From NCBI GenBank assembly GCA_015698045.1, contig BLAL01000252.1:1488001-1552000 (forward strand): a DNA stretch of 64,000 nt, in the 5' to 3' direction. The translations under genes and the position numbers were made by a program. The stretch comes from Rhizophagus clarus. Taxonomy: Eukaryota > Glomeromycota > Glomeromycetes > Glomerales > Glomeraceae. The stretch's first letter is position 1, and the number at the start of each line of letters is the position of its first letter. The notes under the pieces are model-generated. The model did not search any database. It was not told the origin of the DNA and saw nothing but the letters and a program-made list of their open reading frames with translations. Below, piece after piece: positions 22,572 to 34,424 of the stretch.

Positions 22572-24569
22572 TTTCAAATTAACTTAGAATAGAGGAGTAT
22601 CGCTTGAAAAAAATTTGCCAAGAAAATTTCGCTGACTCGGGTTGGGGGACCACCTCAGTCAGTGGCGGTGACCGCCTAGGAGAATTATTGGGCGAATCAA
22701 TTACTGAATTATGCGAAGTCGTATATTTCTTTTTTTTTTTAAATCACGTGGGTGGTTTAGATATCATGCGCAGAAATACCTAGATAATTACGTCATTAAC
22801 GTTATTAGTCGGTAGATTCCGATTCTATTGGCTGGAAGTGTGAAGAGTCTTCACGATTATCATATGACATAGCATGTATCATGGACTACGTCTCGAACTT
22901 TTTGCCTTAAAGAAAAAAAAGCTAGAATAGAGGAATATCGTTCGAGAAATGATCGTGTATAATAGTCTACGGTTATAGAATGGATCATATACCCAGGGTT
23001 AGTCCCGCCCACACCATGTAATTTATTTTAGTTCAATGTATTGCAAATAAAAAACGTTTAGGGCACTAAGTAACCCGAGCAATGTAGTCAAATATTTTTC
23101 TCGTGGCGATTCAATTTACATACAGTGCTAATTTTTATTACTCGCATGTTAATATAGGTAATTTAGGAAATTATTGGGCAATACAATAAGATTGCCAGCA
23201 AAGATCCAGGGACTTTTATTCTCAAACTATTCTTTTATTGTTATATTAAGGAGAGTCTGTTGATCAGATTCTCGTGATGCGATCATATTAACATAATTTC
23301 CCCCAAAAGCGTATAACAAAATCGATCCTGTGAATTATATAAAAAGGTGATGACCTGGTTAGTGAATCCTTTTATCTGCCTTGTCCAAATAACAAACAAA
23401 AAATAAGCGAAACATTCAAACTTACCATAATTTACATCATCAATATTATCTCCAATCAAACAAATGAGTATATTCCGTAAAGTATTATAAAGTAAGTTAG
23501 TTTATTGCTCGGCTAGCTTTTTGAAACATGTCATCACGATCTTAATCAATTTTCCGCTAATGATGTTCCATAATAAAACGGATATATTGCTCTTCTTGTT
23601 ATATACTGGCATATTGATCTTCACCGAGAAAATCACTGACCATCATCGCAGACAGTGAAATTAATTACTCTCAATTACTTACATGAATCTCGTCACATGC
23701 AACGGCACAGCAAAAGTCTGGCGCAGTGCATCAAAAAATTTATCTTATATAAGCATATTCACGTGCCAAATTCTTAAAACTTTGCGCAGTATCGTACTGG
23801 CGATAACGCAGAAAAAATTAAGCAATAAATATCTTGTGTATGAGGCGGAATGGAATTATGTGAAAATGAATCATGATGGTAAGTGTAAATCGTTATTGTA
23901 TTATTTTTTTACCCAGTTGCTAATACTTCCGTAATTATACTATAGGTTCGAAATTTCTTAATCTCGGAGAAGTTCTCTTTCGAGAAATAATATTTTGTGT
24001 GTTTGTGAGAGATATAGATAGACAAAAAATTCTGTAAATATGGGTGGGATAATTTATTTTGGAAATTTAGTATAGTAAAAGGCTGTGGGGGTGAGAATCA
24101 CGTAATTAGCAATAGAAGTATAAAATGTATGAGAGCAAAGAAATAACTTGATGCTGGGACTCGCATTAAATGGCCTCGGATCCGCGTGCTTCCTCCCTCT
24201 TTGATAGCATCATACATTTCACTCGCTTTTCTAACATTTTTCAATTTTGAAATTATAATAAAATTTGTGTGTATCTTACTACGAATAACGCAATTTAAAT
24301 CACACTATCAAAAAATAAATTGTACTAGATGATGTAATCAGATTCGTATATAGTCACTATTACTCTTTTTTTTTAATGATTATATCAAAAATAAATACCG
24401 ATGTTAATATGAATCTCATACTTCGGACTTACAAAACGCGTAAGTTTGATAAAAGCTTATTCAAATTTATTTATATAAGACGCGTTCATATAGCTTGATA
24501 AAACTTAAACCCTTTCTAAACTTCTAACTCTTTCTACAAATATTTCAACTAACTATTTCTACAACAAAA
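22572..24569. other. 2-kb stretch without a confident gene
   Basis: The base composition is more balanced than upstream. Possible small frames lie at 23464 (MSIFRKVL, then a stop and a gtaag donor-like word) and 23683-23934 (83 residues with a ggtaag donor-like site at 23879). Neither shows a domain or a complete gene structure. No RNA gene was recognised. The last 150 bases are the AT-rich promoter side of the CRN gene. Confidence 0.4.
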
Positions 24570-26618
24570 ATGAGTCTCTTTAAACCTATTTGGTTTCAAA
24601 TCGAAAGTCATTATCACGCAAATAAAATTACCGAACTTTCCGGAAATGATTTTATTGATCTCATTGAAGCAATATCAAAAAAAGAAAAACTGACTTGTTC
24701 GCCATCAAGACTAACTTTATATACAAAAAAGAAGGCCGATTCACAATTTATCACTTTGAATAATGAAATTTTTAAGGATTGTCAAAAAAACTTCAATAAT
24801 TTAACGGGGATATATGAAATCGATGAAGATAATCCAATCAGAGTGAAGCTTCCGGGTATGTGCTTTTAATTGTAATCGTATAATATTTTAATGTAACTAA
24901 CTACCTTTGCCTTTTTTTGGTCTCTCCTAACACTCTCCTAACCCAATTTAGATGAACATCAAGGTAAGCCTTTGCGTCGCAATGATTGGTCAACTCGAAC
25001 GTGAACAGAGAAAACTTATACTTTCATTCCCATTTTAATAGAATCCGTGAAACGCACATTTTCTGATATTACAAAAGAAATAACAGGAATCATCGATGAT
25101 AGATTCATGACGATCAGTACTGATATTGAAAGTAGACTTAAAAAGATCAAACTCGACGCGTCCTATCCGGGTTGGTACTCTTGTCCAGGTAAGATGTCAA
25201 AGTTGATACTCTAAAATTTGTCGTCTTTACTTTCTTACTTTAGTTTTTTCTTAGCAACTTGTACTGAAACCGAAAATGGAAAGATGGTTAAAGAAGACCT
25301 GACATTTCCATTTACTTTAAATGAATCAATTACTTTGAGAAAAAATAGTAGGGTTGGCTTGTTCAAGAAAAAGACAATCCCAAAGTCAAAAAAAGAAAAA
25401 GATATACAAGAGTATTTTATTAAAGAATGCGAGGTCATTACAAGAACATTTGAGATAATACATTATAATGTTTTAGATGTTCATAATTTCCCCCTATTAG
25501 ACACACGAAAACCGGACTTTGTCATTTTGAGCAAACAGGACCCACTTGATCCTCTTAACGTTGTGGCTGTTGGCGAAATCAGAGTTATCAAAGCGCAACA
25601 TGGAATATTCTCGAATGCAGATATAGGCCATGCTGTATCTTTTGGGGAGAAATTACTTCAATTACAACCTCGCCGAGCGTTCGTTTATGCTATCATTACA
25701 GATTGTCATGTACTTTCGTTAATTCTTATTACCAGAAGTGGTAATAATAATCACAACTATAAACGTACACCGCTCGCAAAATTAGAATCGGATGATGCAA
25801 CAGCTCCAGGATGGAAGCAGTTTGTCACGCTGTTGTCTCAAAATCCGGAAACACTTGGCTGGGTACCATCAACTGTGCGTCATGAAGATAAAGAGGTCAA
25901 ATTAGTGAGATCAATTGGAACAGGGAGGACATCTGTAGTCTATGAAGGGGCATATGATAACAATAAAGTTGCAGTGAAAATGTTAAAGGATGCACAATTT
26001 ATTGATCAATTTCGATGGGAGGTATTTGTAATGAAAAAACTAGCTATCTTAAATTCACAAAACTTACTTTCATTGGAAATATCACACCTTGATACTGATG
26101 ATTATGGACCAAAGTTTATTGTTCTATCTCCACTATGTGAACGATTTAAAACATGGAGAAAAGAAGATGTTTCCCCCATCATTAACACTCTGAAAAAAGT
26201 GCATGAACTAGGATTTATACATCGCGATTTTCGAAAATGGAACTTGCTAAGAGACCAAGATGGGAACATTCGAATTGTTGACTGGGGATTCGCGGTAGAG
26301 ATTAATCAACCGGTTTCATTTGCTGGATCTTTGGAAACGTTACCCGATGAGGTATTACAGGACATTATTGATGGAAAGAAAATCAAGTATACGAAGGATA
26401 TTGAGTTAATTTCAATTGTGCGCGCTATTTATCTGATGGTATTTCGACCATTCTTGGAACACATTCCATTTGGAGAAGAAGACATTAAAAAATGGGCAGG
26501 GATATACAAAGAATTCTGGAGAGGCCATGCACATTCGTCACTATGGTCAAAAATTTTCGAAACAGCTAAACTCACTGATTATGATGGATTAAACACTTTG
26601 TTAGAAGAATTATTTTAA
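24570..26618 (+). CDS. Crinkler-type (CRN) protein with nuclease-like and kinase domains
   Basis: Four exons can be read: 24570-24855, a 12-nt exon 24952-24963, 25042-25188 and 25255-26618, all with GT-AG introns, giving 602 residues in frame. The N-terminal region, with LTCSPSRLTLYTKKK and DEDNPIRVKLP, resembles the ubiquitin-like header of CRN proteins. Around residues 232-260, RKPDFVIL...VVAVGEIR is the PD...ExK-like core of a restriction-endonuclease fold. A protein kinase domain follows, with the Gly loop IGTGRTSVVYEG (about 369-380), Lys in VAVKML (about 390), the catalytic HRDFRKWN (about 471) and a DWG in place of DFG (about 491). REase-plus-kinase is a known CRN C-terminal combination. 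Such proteins act in nuclei as effectors or in conflict between cells. The gene looks whole. The absence of a signal peptide agrees with many fungal CRNs. The header assignment is the weakest part. Confidence 0.8.
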
Positions 26619-27276
26619 GGTTTAATATAGCCTGGCTGACAGAATGAGAAAAAGTGGTAAATAGAGAGAAATTAAAATATGATAATTAAATTAGTCGTGT
26701 TAATTAATTTGCTTTGTAGAATATGCTTTGTAAAATATCTTTATTAATTGGAATATGCACATGCTCCTTGATTTATATTATATATTGTACTTATATATAC
26801 TATGGACAAGTTTGATTATGTAACTTCGTATAAATTTTAATCATGATATTCTATACTATAACTTGATAAAGAATTGTAATAAATCTATAAAAACACTATA
26901 AATCTCGCGGAAAGCATGATATTATTTCATTTCGTGCTTTATTCCTCCCTTTAAACGTGATCTACTCCAAACATTTTTTTTATTCATTTTTTACTTAGTC
27001 CGGCTGACTCTTTCTCATGTATTATTTTACAAAATTATAATAAAGATTTTACTTTGAGTTTTTAAACGTGTTGTGTGTTTTACAAGAGATATCAATATTC
27101 ATTAATTACATTTGTTTTCGTATTCTCTAAGGAGTGACTGTTTTATAAAAAAATATCGAGTGATGTGTCGAGACAAATTAATTGATCAATGTAATGATTT
27201 AATCGAACATTTGGCAAATTTTTCTATAATAGGATAAATCCACGTAAATTGAGATTTATTCATCCATCATGTTAAT
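26619..27276. other. Intergenic, no feature recognised
   Basis: The 3' flank of the CRN gene. A ggctgac word occurs near both 26632 and 27001. No gene or clear repeat was seen. Confidence 0.4.
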
Positions 27277-27945
27277 TTAAACAAACACTATCAAGTTGTG
27301 TCTAGAATTCTTATAACTTGATGGGTCTGATCTATTAAAAAATTCTTCAAGTTCTTTAGGAGGATGAATTGCTCTTCCTTTCATTTTTTCAACATCACAC
27401 ATATCTACATACCATATAGTATTTAATATATCATTTATAAAAGATTTTTCTATTGATTCTGTGGTAATTATTTCTTTTCAACCTCCTTTATTTTTTTTTA
27501 TTTATTCTACTATATCCTGGTATAATAAATCCTTTCTATTTAGCTTTTTTGATAATTTGAAAGAAGGTAAAGATAGTTGAGTAAAATTAGAGATAAGTAT
27601 CTCAAATACATCTTTTTCTTTTTGTAAAGGTAGTTGGTAATCCTCCAAAATTTGCAACTCAAATAAAAAAAAATTTCCAAAATTTTGTGTAAGTTTACAT
27701 TGGATATTAACATCAAAAAATTCCCCTGTAACAGAATTTCCTACTTTTGCTTTTAATAAAAAATTATGATAATTTTTATTAATAAAAACTTCTGGCGAAA
27801 CTTGTCCAATAGCTAATAAGTGAAAAAATTCACATAATGAAGGATTTCCAATAACAGGGTGAATTTGCCATTTAAGTATTTTTTTTCTATCACTTAATAT
27901 AACTTTTACACTTATAGAAGATATTTTTGATATATAAAAAAAAAA
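27277..27945 (-). pseudogene. Decayed minus-strand gene, family not recognised
   Basis: On the minus strand, one frame reads as protein for about 220 residues with only a few internal stops: SDRKKILKWQIHPVIGNPSL, CEFFHLLAIGQVSPEVFINK, FELQILEDYQLPLQKEKDVF, then MKGRAIHPPKELEEFFNRSD and DPSSYKNSR before a stop. Codon use looks coding although no ATG-opened frame is long. There is no domain I can name, no membrane segment and no repeats. The stops fall between well-kept segments, so it is probably a recently dead gene or transposon gene. About 170 bp separates it from the hAT-like element at 28121. Confidence 0.5.
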
Positions 27946-28120
27946 TTATAAATTTTTATTAAAATAATCTTTTATTTAACAAAAAAAATGATAAAATTTT
28001 CATTAAAAAAAAACTGAAAAAAAAAATTTGTTTTTTTGTTTTGTCTAATCATAATTTAAGGGGTAATTTAAGAGGGTAAAAAAAAAATTATTTATAAATT
28101 TTTTATCTGGGTCATTGGAT

Positions 28121-29627
28121 TATACTTCTCAGCGTAATTAAATCTCAATTGCCATAATATTATGGCACAATGCCAAATTGCATATTGATGTAATGTAATT
28201 AATTTATACTGATATAATCAATTTTTACTGACGTATTAATTTGTACTGATACAATCAATTTTATAATGGCGTAATTAATTATGGATTACATGTTTTATTG
28301 TAATATGTTTATTTTATTGTAATAATCTTAAACCTTCCCCTCTTACTTTTACTAAACTTACGTATATTTTAAATCCAGGTTTGTCTAAAGAACCTGGTAA
28401 CCTAAAGAAAAAAAAATAGAAGAAACATTAGTACATATGTTTCTTCTACGTATTAAAAAAACTCTCACCCACTTCCTGTTAACTTACTTGCATACATTTC
28501 AAGTCTGAGCTCGTCTAAAGAGTCCAGCAACCTAAAGAAAAAAAAAGAAATAGAAGAAATATTAGTATGTTTCTTCTACATATTATAAAACTCCCACTCA
28601 CTTATTTGCACACATTCCAAGTCTGGGTTCGTCTAAAGAGTCTGGCAATCTAAAGAAAAAAAAAGAAATAGAAGAAACATTAGTATGTTTCTTCTATATA
28701 CTAAAAAAAATTTACTCTTCAATTCTCGCTAATCTACTTGCATATATTCCAAGTCCAGACCTTCCAAATCTAAAAAAAAGAATTGAAACATTAATAACAT
28801 TTCGTTAAATAATTATAAAAAAAAATTATTTCGATTACCTTCAAATGTTAGAAGCAGGTCTGTCCCTACAAAAAAGAAAAGAAAAGAACGTTAGTTAATG
28901 TTCTTGTAGTTCTTGTATTAAAAAACCTTCCTTCCCTCACATTACCTCAAGAAACCATATACTGAAAGATCTGTTCCTACAAAAAGAAAGAATAAAACAT
29001 TAGTTAATGTTCTTATATTAAAAGAATTATTAATACAACACTCCTTCTGTAACTTACCATTTCACGAATTCTAAGTCTGGGAGCCATACCTAAAAAAAAA
29101 TAGAATATTTAATGGTATAATAAGACCGTTTGGACGAAAAAAAAGTTTTTTTTTAAAAAAAATCAAGTGAATAACGGTTTAAGAACTGTTTAAATTTTTT
29201 TTAAAGTAAATAATAGTTTAAAAACCATTTTAAATTTTTTTATTTTAAAGTAAATAACAGTTTAAAAACCATTTTAAATTTAAGAAAAATAAAAGAATAA
29301 TGGTTTAAAACCGTTTAAAGAAGAAAAATAAAACTAAAATTAAAATTTAACAATTTAAAAGAAACTGTTTAACGAAAAAAATAATGGTAAAAAATTTAGA
29401 TTATTGATCGGTAAATCAGATCGATAAGTCACATGTAATATTAGTGACCTAAAGTCAAATCATTTCAATCATTTTAGAAGTATGGGTAATTTGGAAATAC
29501 CGTAATTAATTTGACAGGTTAATTTAATTACGGCATATCAGCATTTTTAAAATTTGAAACTGTAATTATTACGGCATATTACGTCTGATATAATGGCGTA
29601 ATTAAATCAATTACGCTGAGAAGTATA
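28121..29627. mobile_element. Second non-autonomous hAT-like transposon
   Basis: The ends are inverted repeats starting TATACTTCTCAGCGTAATT, flanked by a perfect 8-bp duplication CATTGGAT (28113-28120 and 29628-29635). The 1,507-bp body has no transposase. From about 28360 to 29095 are six to seven tandem units of about 115 bp. Each holds a hairpin such as GAAGAAACATTAGTATGTTT followed by CTTC, with loop TAGT. From about 29160 to 29390 are about 50-bp units built on AACGGTTTAAGAACTGTTTA palindromes. The plan matches the element at 3776-5306 although the terminal repeats differ. Clean duplications suggest a fairly recent insertion. Confidence 0.9.
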
Positions 29628-29634
29628 CATTGGA

Positions 29635-29934
29635 TGGAAAAAATTTTATCAAAAGTAATATAAATTTTTTATTTAAATCATCAGATGGAAAAAAATTTTT
29701 ATTTTTTTAATTGACCAATTAATATATTTAAAGATTTACTAAATTTTTTTTTAAATAATTTTTTTTCTAGATGGCCGAGTCTAATTTAGAAATTTTTTTT
29801 CATGAAAAATGAAAAGACATCACTTTTTTATTTTGCGACCAAATTTTAATAAAATTATGTAAAAAAATTTTATTGATCAATACTTTATATCATATGATTG
29901 CGAATTTAATAGACCAATAGTTTTTAGGCTTATA
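29635..29934. other. AT-rich spacer, no gene seen
   Basis: Long A and T runs lie between the hAT-like element and the transposase remnant. Nothing else was recognised. Confidence 0.4.
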
Positions 29935-30190
29935 AAACTGCAGTGCCTGTTAAACCTTTTCTATACACGTCTATAAATCTCTAAGAATGATATGAATATA
30001 TATCATCTAATTTGTTCTAAATAAACAGAATTTAATGCTTCTAGAATAGTTCTTTCTAATGACTTAAATGAATAATTACAATTATTACGGGTACATTGTT
30101 TAGCAGCATCCTAAAACATCTTGATAAAATTGAGTTCATAATGAAACTTTGGATAAAATATCACCTTATGACTCTGACCAAATTTTTACT
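29935..30190 (-). pseudogene. C-terminal fragment of an IS630/Tc1-like DDE transposase
   Basis: Minus-strand reading gives SHKVIFYPKFHYELNFIKMF, then DAAKQCTRNNCNYSFKSLER and TILEALNSVYLEQIR. This is the last third of a DDE transposase of the IS630/Tc1 superfamily, in which the third catalytic residue lies in an N-x-I-E-x-x-W type motif. Here the motif is NFIKMFW, so Lys stands where Glu is expected. Several in-frame stops follow. The upstream two thirds is not found; the Mutator-like element begins 57 bp before the fragment. It is an inactive remnant, and family placement is fairly safe. Confidence 0.7.
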
Positions 30191-30394
30191 AAATTATTAT
30201 TAAACTTAGTAAAGTTACTGAAATTTAAACTTATATAGTTCATGCTAAAGATGTTATCTGTAACTGTAATTATAAGAAACAGTGTTGTAAGTAATAGGTT
30301 GCAACCTAGCTTCTTCAGAATGCAAAAGTTGTAATGTCATAATTGTGCTGTAATATTGTAATTATGCCATAATTATAACTGGCTTATTTATATG

Positions 30395-31005
30395 AAATCA
30401 TTAATAAAATCGCGACTTTTTTCTATTAATAAAATTGCAGATTTTTTTTATTAACAAAGTCGCGGCTCTCTTTTTTATTAACAAATTATTTTATTAACAA
30501 AATCGCAGCTTATTTTTTATTAACAAATTATTTTATTAACAAAATCGCAGCTCTTTTTTTATTAACAAATTATTTTATTAACAAAATCACGGCTTTTTTT
30601 TTATTAATAAAATTGCGGTTTTTTTTATTAATAAAATCACGGCTTATTTTTTATTAACAAATTATTTTATTAACAAAATCACAGCTCTTTTTTTATTAAC
30701 AAATTATTTTATTAACAAAATCGCGGCTTTTTTTTATTAACAAATTATTTTATTAACAAAATCACGGCTCTTTTTTTATTAACAAATTATTTTATTAACA
30801 AAATCGCGGCTTTTTTTTATTAATAAAATTGCAGCTTATTTTTTATTAATAAAATCGTGGCTTATTTTTTAATAAAATTGCAGCTTATTTTTTATTAATA
30901 AAATTGCAGCTTATTTTTTATTAATAAAATTGCAGCTTATTTTTTATTAATAAAATTGCAGCTTATTTTTTATTAATAAAATTGTAGCTTATTTTTTATT
31001 ACTGT
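30395..31005. repeat. Minisatellite of ttaataaaatcgcggcttattttt units
   Basis: About twenty units of 26-30 bp, some in the double form attaacaaattattttattaacaaaatcgc. The same unit recurs two to five times in each later copy of the 690-bp unit (about 39995-40062, 40675-40748, 41397-41525). Confidence 0.9.
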
Positions 31006-31484
31006 ATAGCGCTGCATATAGTACCTGGGATACTATTCAAAAACGCAAGCCTAGATTAAATAGTACCTAGAGGGAGGAGGGGTATTATGTGAAGAGGAGG
31101 GTACTATAAAAAGGGGTACATTGTAAAGGGGGTACTAATCATCATGTGATAATATTATTAACAGTTAAGTAATCAAAAGAACTCTAACAGTTTTCAACCG
31201 CAAAATTTAAAATAAAATAAAAAACTTCAGATGTAAAATGTAAAAATTTTGTAAATTTGGAAATTATTGTAATGATGATCGCAATTCAGATCAGAATAAA
31301 TCATGATCTTCAATCACATTTTTCGCGTTTTTATTCTGCAACTTTTATCATATAAAATGGATTTCCGCATTCACAAATGTCCATCCAGCACGTGATGATA
31401 TGTGATGATAACTGCACTTCAGACTTGTAACAGTTTCCTTTTCCTAGTTAGTATGAAGAATTTTTATTTAAGCTTTAATCACTA
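31006..31484. repeat. 690-bp unit, first copy, left portion
   Basis: From ttactgtatagcgctgcat to gctttaatcacta this is nearly identical to 40066-40552 and 40750-41232. A G-rich stretch with repeated gggtacta words lies at about 31070-31135. The unit is cut at 31484 by the TA-flanked element and resumes at 39857. Confidence 0.92.
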
Positions 31485-31652
31485 CTTTGCTGAAACTTGA
31501 AGTTTACAATCGATATTGAATAAATATCATAACGATGTCATTACGATATCATTACGATATTTTAACAAAAAATCGAATCGACGTCGTTAAGTTAGTCTTA
31601 ACTATGTTTATTCGATATTGATTGGTTCGATATCTCTGCGATCACTATACGA

Positions 31653-32115
31653 CATTTATTTGATATCGTAACTATATCGTAGCGATATCATATTAACATC
31701 GAATTAACATTGCCAAAGTATTATAACATTTATTTGATATCGTAACTATATCGTAAAGATAACATATTAACATCGAATTAACATTGCCAAAGTATTATAA
31801 CATTTATTTGATATCATAACTATATCGTAAAGATAACATATTAACATCGAATTAACATTGCCAAAGTATTATAACATTTATTTGATATCGTAACTATATC
31901 GTAAAGATAACATATTAACATCGAATTAACATTGCCAAAGTATTATAACATTTATTTGATATCATAACTATATCGTAAAGATAACATATTAACATCGAAT
32001 TAACATTGCCAAAGTATTATAACATTTATTTGATATCGTAACTATATCGTAAAGATAACATATTAACATCGAATTAACATCGCCAAAGTATTATAACATT
32101 TATTTGATATCATAA
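31653..32115. repeat. 74-bp satellite, about six units, left subterminal
   Basis: The period is 73-75 bp (starts near 31653, 31728, 31801, 31875, 31949, 32023, 32097). The unit reads catttatttgatatcgtaac, then tatatcgtaaagataacata, then ttaacatcgaattaacattg. Units are nearly identical, so the array is young. CGATATC-type words also fill 31500-31650. Confidence 0.95.
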
Positions 32116-33340
32116 CTACATCATAGTAATTTCATAAATTACATCATAAAAAATGATTTTATATTTATTACATTATAATAATAATTTACATTAATAATAA
32201 TAATTTACATTAATAATAATAATAAGAAAATAAAGAAGAAAATAAAGGTGTCCGTTCAACATTAGGTACCGATTCCTAGCAGATCCTTACGCAGTACTCT
32301 AGGGTTTTAGTTTTAGTAGCTTTGGTTTTGGTTTTGGTTTTAGTTTTGGTTTAGTTTTGGTTTTAGTTTTAGTTTTCTCCCTAGAGTTTCTGATCACGCT
32401 TTCACCATACAGGTTTACTAACGTCTACTAAGGCGCACACCTAACAGAACAACAACACCTGAGAAGTGAAGTAATATTCAATGTGGATAGAGTGGATGGG
32501 TCAGATATGATAAATAGTGAAAACAAAATGGAAACGAAACAAAGGCGAAAAGAAAAAAGAAGACAAGATCAAAAAGAAATGATAAAGAATATTGATGGAA
32601 AAGATGAAACGAAAAGAAAGGGAGACGAAGAAAGAGAAATAAAAGGAAAAAGAAACAAAAACTGAAAGGAGAACGAAAGGGGGGTCACATTTTCCTTTTT
32701 CTTTTTTTCTTTTCATGTGATGAGTGAATACATCTTATTCCTTTTATTCTATACATAAGTAGGATCCAATCGCTAAGGGTAAATTTAAAAAAATAAAAAA
32801 TATAAAAAAAACAATTATGATTAATATAATATACTCTTTATAAAATATATTTAAATTTTAAATTTAATACATAACCTTGGGATAATGGTTAGAGCAGGTA
32901 ATCTCCGGGATTTTGAGAAAAAATAAAAATGATAATATTTTTAACGTTAGCTCTTTAAATTTGGAAGTGTTAATTCTTAAAACCATAATATTATAAAAAA
33001 AAAATGCTGGCTGCTACGACTGACGCCACCCCGGACAAAGTAATTGGCGGCAGAAAATGTCATAAAATATCCGGCCCTATTTCATAACATTTTCCTCCAG
33101 GCTAAGCAAATATTACAAAAGAAAGCTCAAATATATTCAGCAATTTGAACATAGCATTTGAGAATACATTCTAACTCTCTTAAGTAATACCACAGTCTAA
33201 CAAAGAAAGACTCAAACTATACCCTATTGTAAAGAAAGTACATAACCAATCCCTCCTACAGAACCAGTAGACTTTACGAATATGGTAGAGTCCAAAAAAA
33301 TATGAAAAATATGTGTATATGACATTTTCATACCTGCTTA
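32116..33340. other. Low-complexity stretch, no confident gene
   Basis: It holds a ttaataataataatttaca run (about 32180-32225), a ggttttggttttagttttgg run (32318-32385) and a purine-rich stretch whose open frame (32483-32665) is Lys/Glu/Arg-rich and probably chance. At 32876-32920 lies gggataatggttagagcagg, which resembles a polymerase III A box, but no tRNA fold or B box was found. Confidence 0.4.
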
Positions 33341-33344
33341 ATGG

Positions 33345-33735
33345 TTTCACTATTTATTTGAAAGTAGTTTTTTTGTCTTATGCGTTTTTTGGCGAACGGT
33401 CTTCGTGTTGGTGGCTATATCGAATATAAACCAAAATGCCAAAGTATTGTTAATATTGTAAAAGATAAGTAAAGTAAAAGAGAGAAGAAGAAAATACCAT
33501 AAAGTGTTAAAATATAAGACAAGTATAATATTCGGCTTCACCATTTATTTAAAAGTAGTTTTTTTGTCTTATACGTTTTTTTGGCGAACGGTCTTTGTGT
33601 TGGTGGCTATATCATATATATAAATTAAAATGCCAAAGTATTGTTAATATTGTAAAAGATAAGTAAAGTAACTTGGATAAAAGAGAAAAGAAGAAAATAC
33701 CGTAAAGTGTTAAGACAAGTATAATATTTAAAAAT
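33345..33735. repeat. Tandem duplication of a 195-bp segment
   Basis: The copies 33345-33540 and 33541-33735 both run from caccatttatttaaaagtag (cactatttatttgaaagtag in the first), through ggcgaacggtcttcgtgttg and atgccaaagtattgttaata, to agacaagtataatatt. They are about 90 percent alike by eye. The open frame on the minus strand here is not considered real. Confidence 0.9.
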
Positions 33736-33899
33736 AAACAAAACATTACGAATTTTAGCTATTTTAGATCTCACATGCATGTAAACAAATCAATTTTGAT
33801 TGGTTAATTTTAATATATTACATCATGCATAATGATTAATGTGATTTTATTGGTTAATTTTAAAACTGACACAAATTATATATTTATATAATCAAACAA

Positions 33900-34424
33900 T
33901 TATACGGCTGTAAAATAAAAATTATTTTTTATCCAAATTCTATTTGTGGTATCATGATTAGGTAGTTGGCACCTTTCTGAATTACAATTATGAATAAAAT
34001 GTACTTTTTGAAAATTATCTATTACAGTAATTGGAAAAATGCGTCTCCATTTATTTCCTGTTGCTTGAAGGCGGTAAAGTGGACATTTTAATACCGAATG
34101 TTCAGCTCCAGTATCCTCAAACCAATCTACAACAATAAAGGCATAATATTTGTCATTATTACTTTTATGTCGAAAGATACCTTTGATAACTGCATAAGAT
34201 TCTTCGTGATCTTCTTCATAAATTGTGATAAAATCACCAAGGTGTAAGTAGACTTTTGAAAGGATACCACTTTCTTCTTCAAATGTATATGATGCCAATT
34301 TGTACCAACTAGTTGAAACATTCATAAGTGCTGCCTCAAATTTCATATCCACATAAGATAAAAACAACTCAGTTTTAAAATTATGCAAAGTTAAGAGAAG
34401 TGAATCACGTTCCTGCTTTAACAT
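33900..34424 (-). CDS. BAH-like domain protein of the TA-flanked element
   Basis: A clean 174-residue frame starts MLKQERDSLLLTLHNFKTEL. The middle shows a beta-rich module with VYLHLGDFITIYEEDHEESY, AVIKGIFRHKSNNDKYYAFI and VVDWFEDTGAEH, resembling bromo-adjacent homology (BAH)-like folds often found at the C-terminus of large fungal transposon proteins. The end has CNSERCQLPNHD, a possible metal- or tail-binding patch. The next minus-strand gene upstream (34405-34794) overlaps its start by 20 bp in another frame. Both could be the two ends of one larger transposase from which the middle was lost, or separate proteins. The BAH call is by pattern only. Confidence 0.55.
   Translation of the reverse strand: MLKQERDSLLLTLHNFKTELFLSYVDMKFEAALMNVSTSWYKLASYTFEEESGILSKVYLHLGDFITIYEEDHEESYAVIKGIFRHKSNNDKYYAFIVVDWFEDTGAEHSVLKCPLYRLQATGNKWRRIFPITVIDNFQKVHFIHNCNSERCQLPNHDTTNRIWIKNNFYFTAV

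Noticed and set aside
32483-32665. Lys/Glu-rich 60-residue frame
   Set aside because: Purine-rich low-complexity DNA gives such frames by chance; no domain.
32876-32925. A tRNA- or SINE-like A box (gggataatggttagagcagg)
   Set aside because: No B box and no cloverleaf could be drawn around it.
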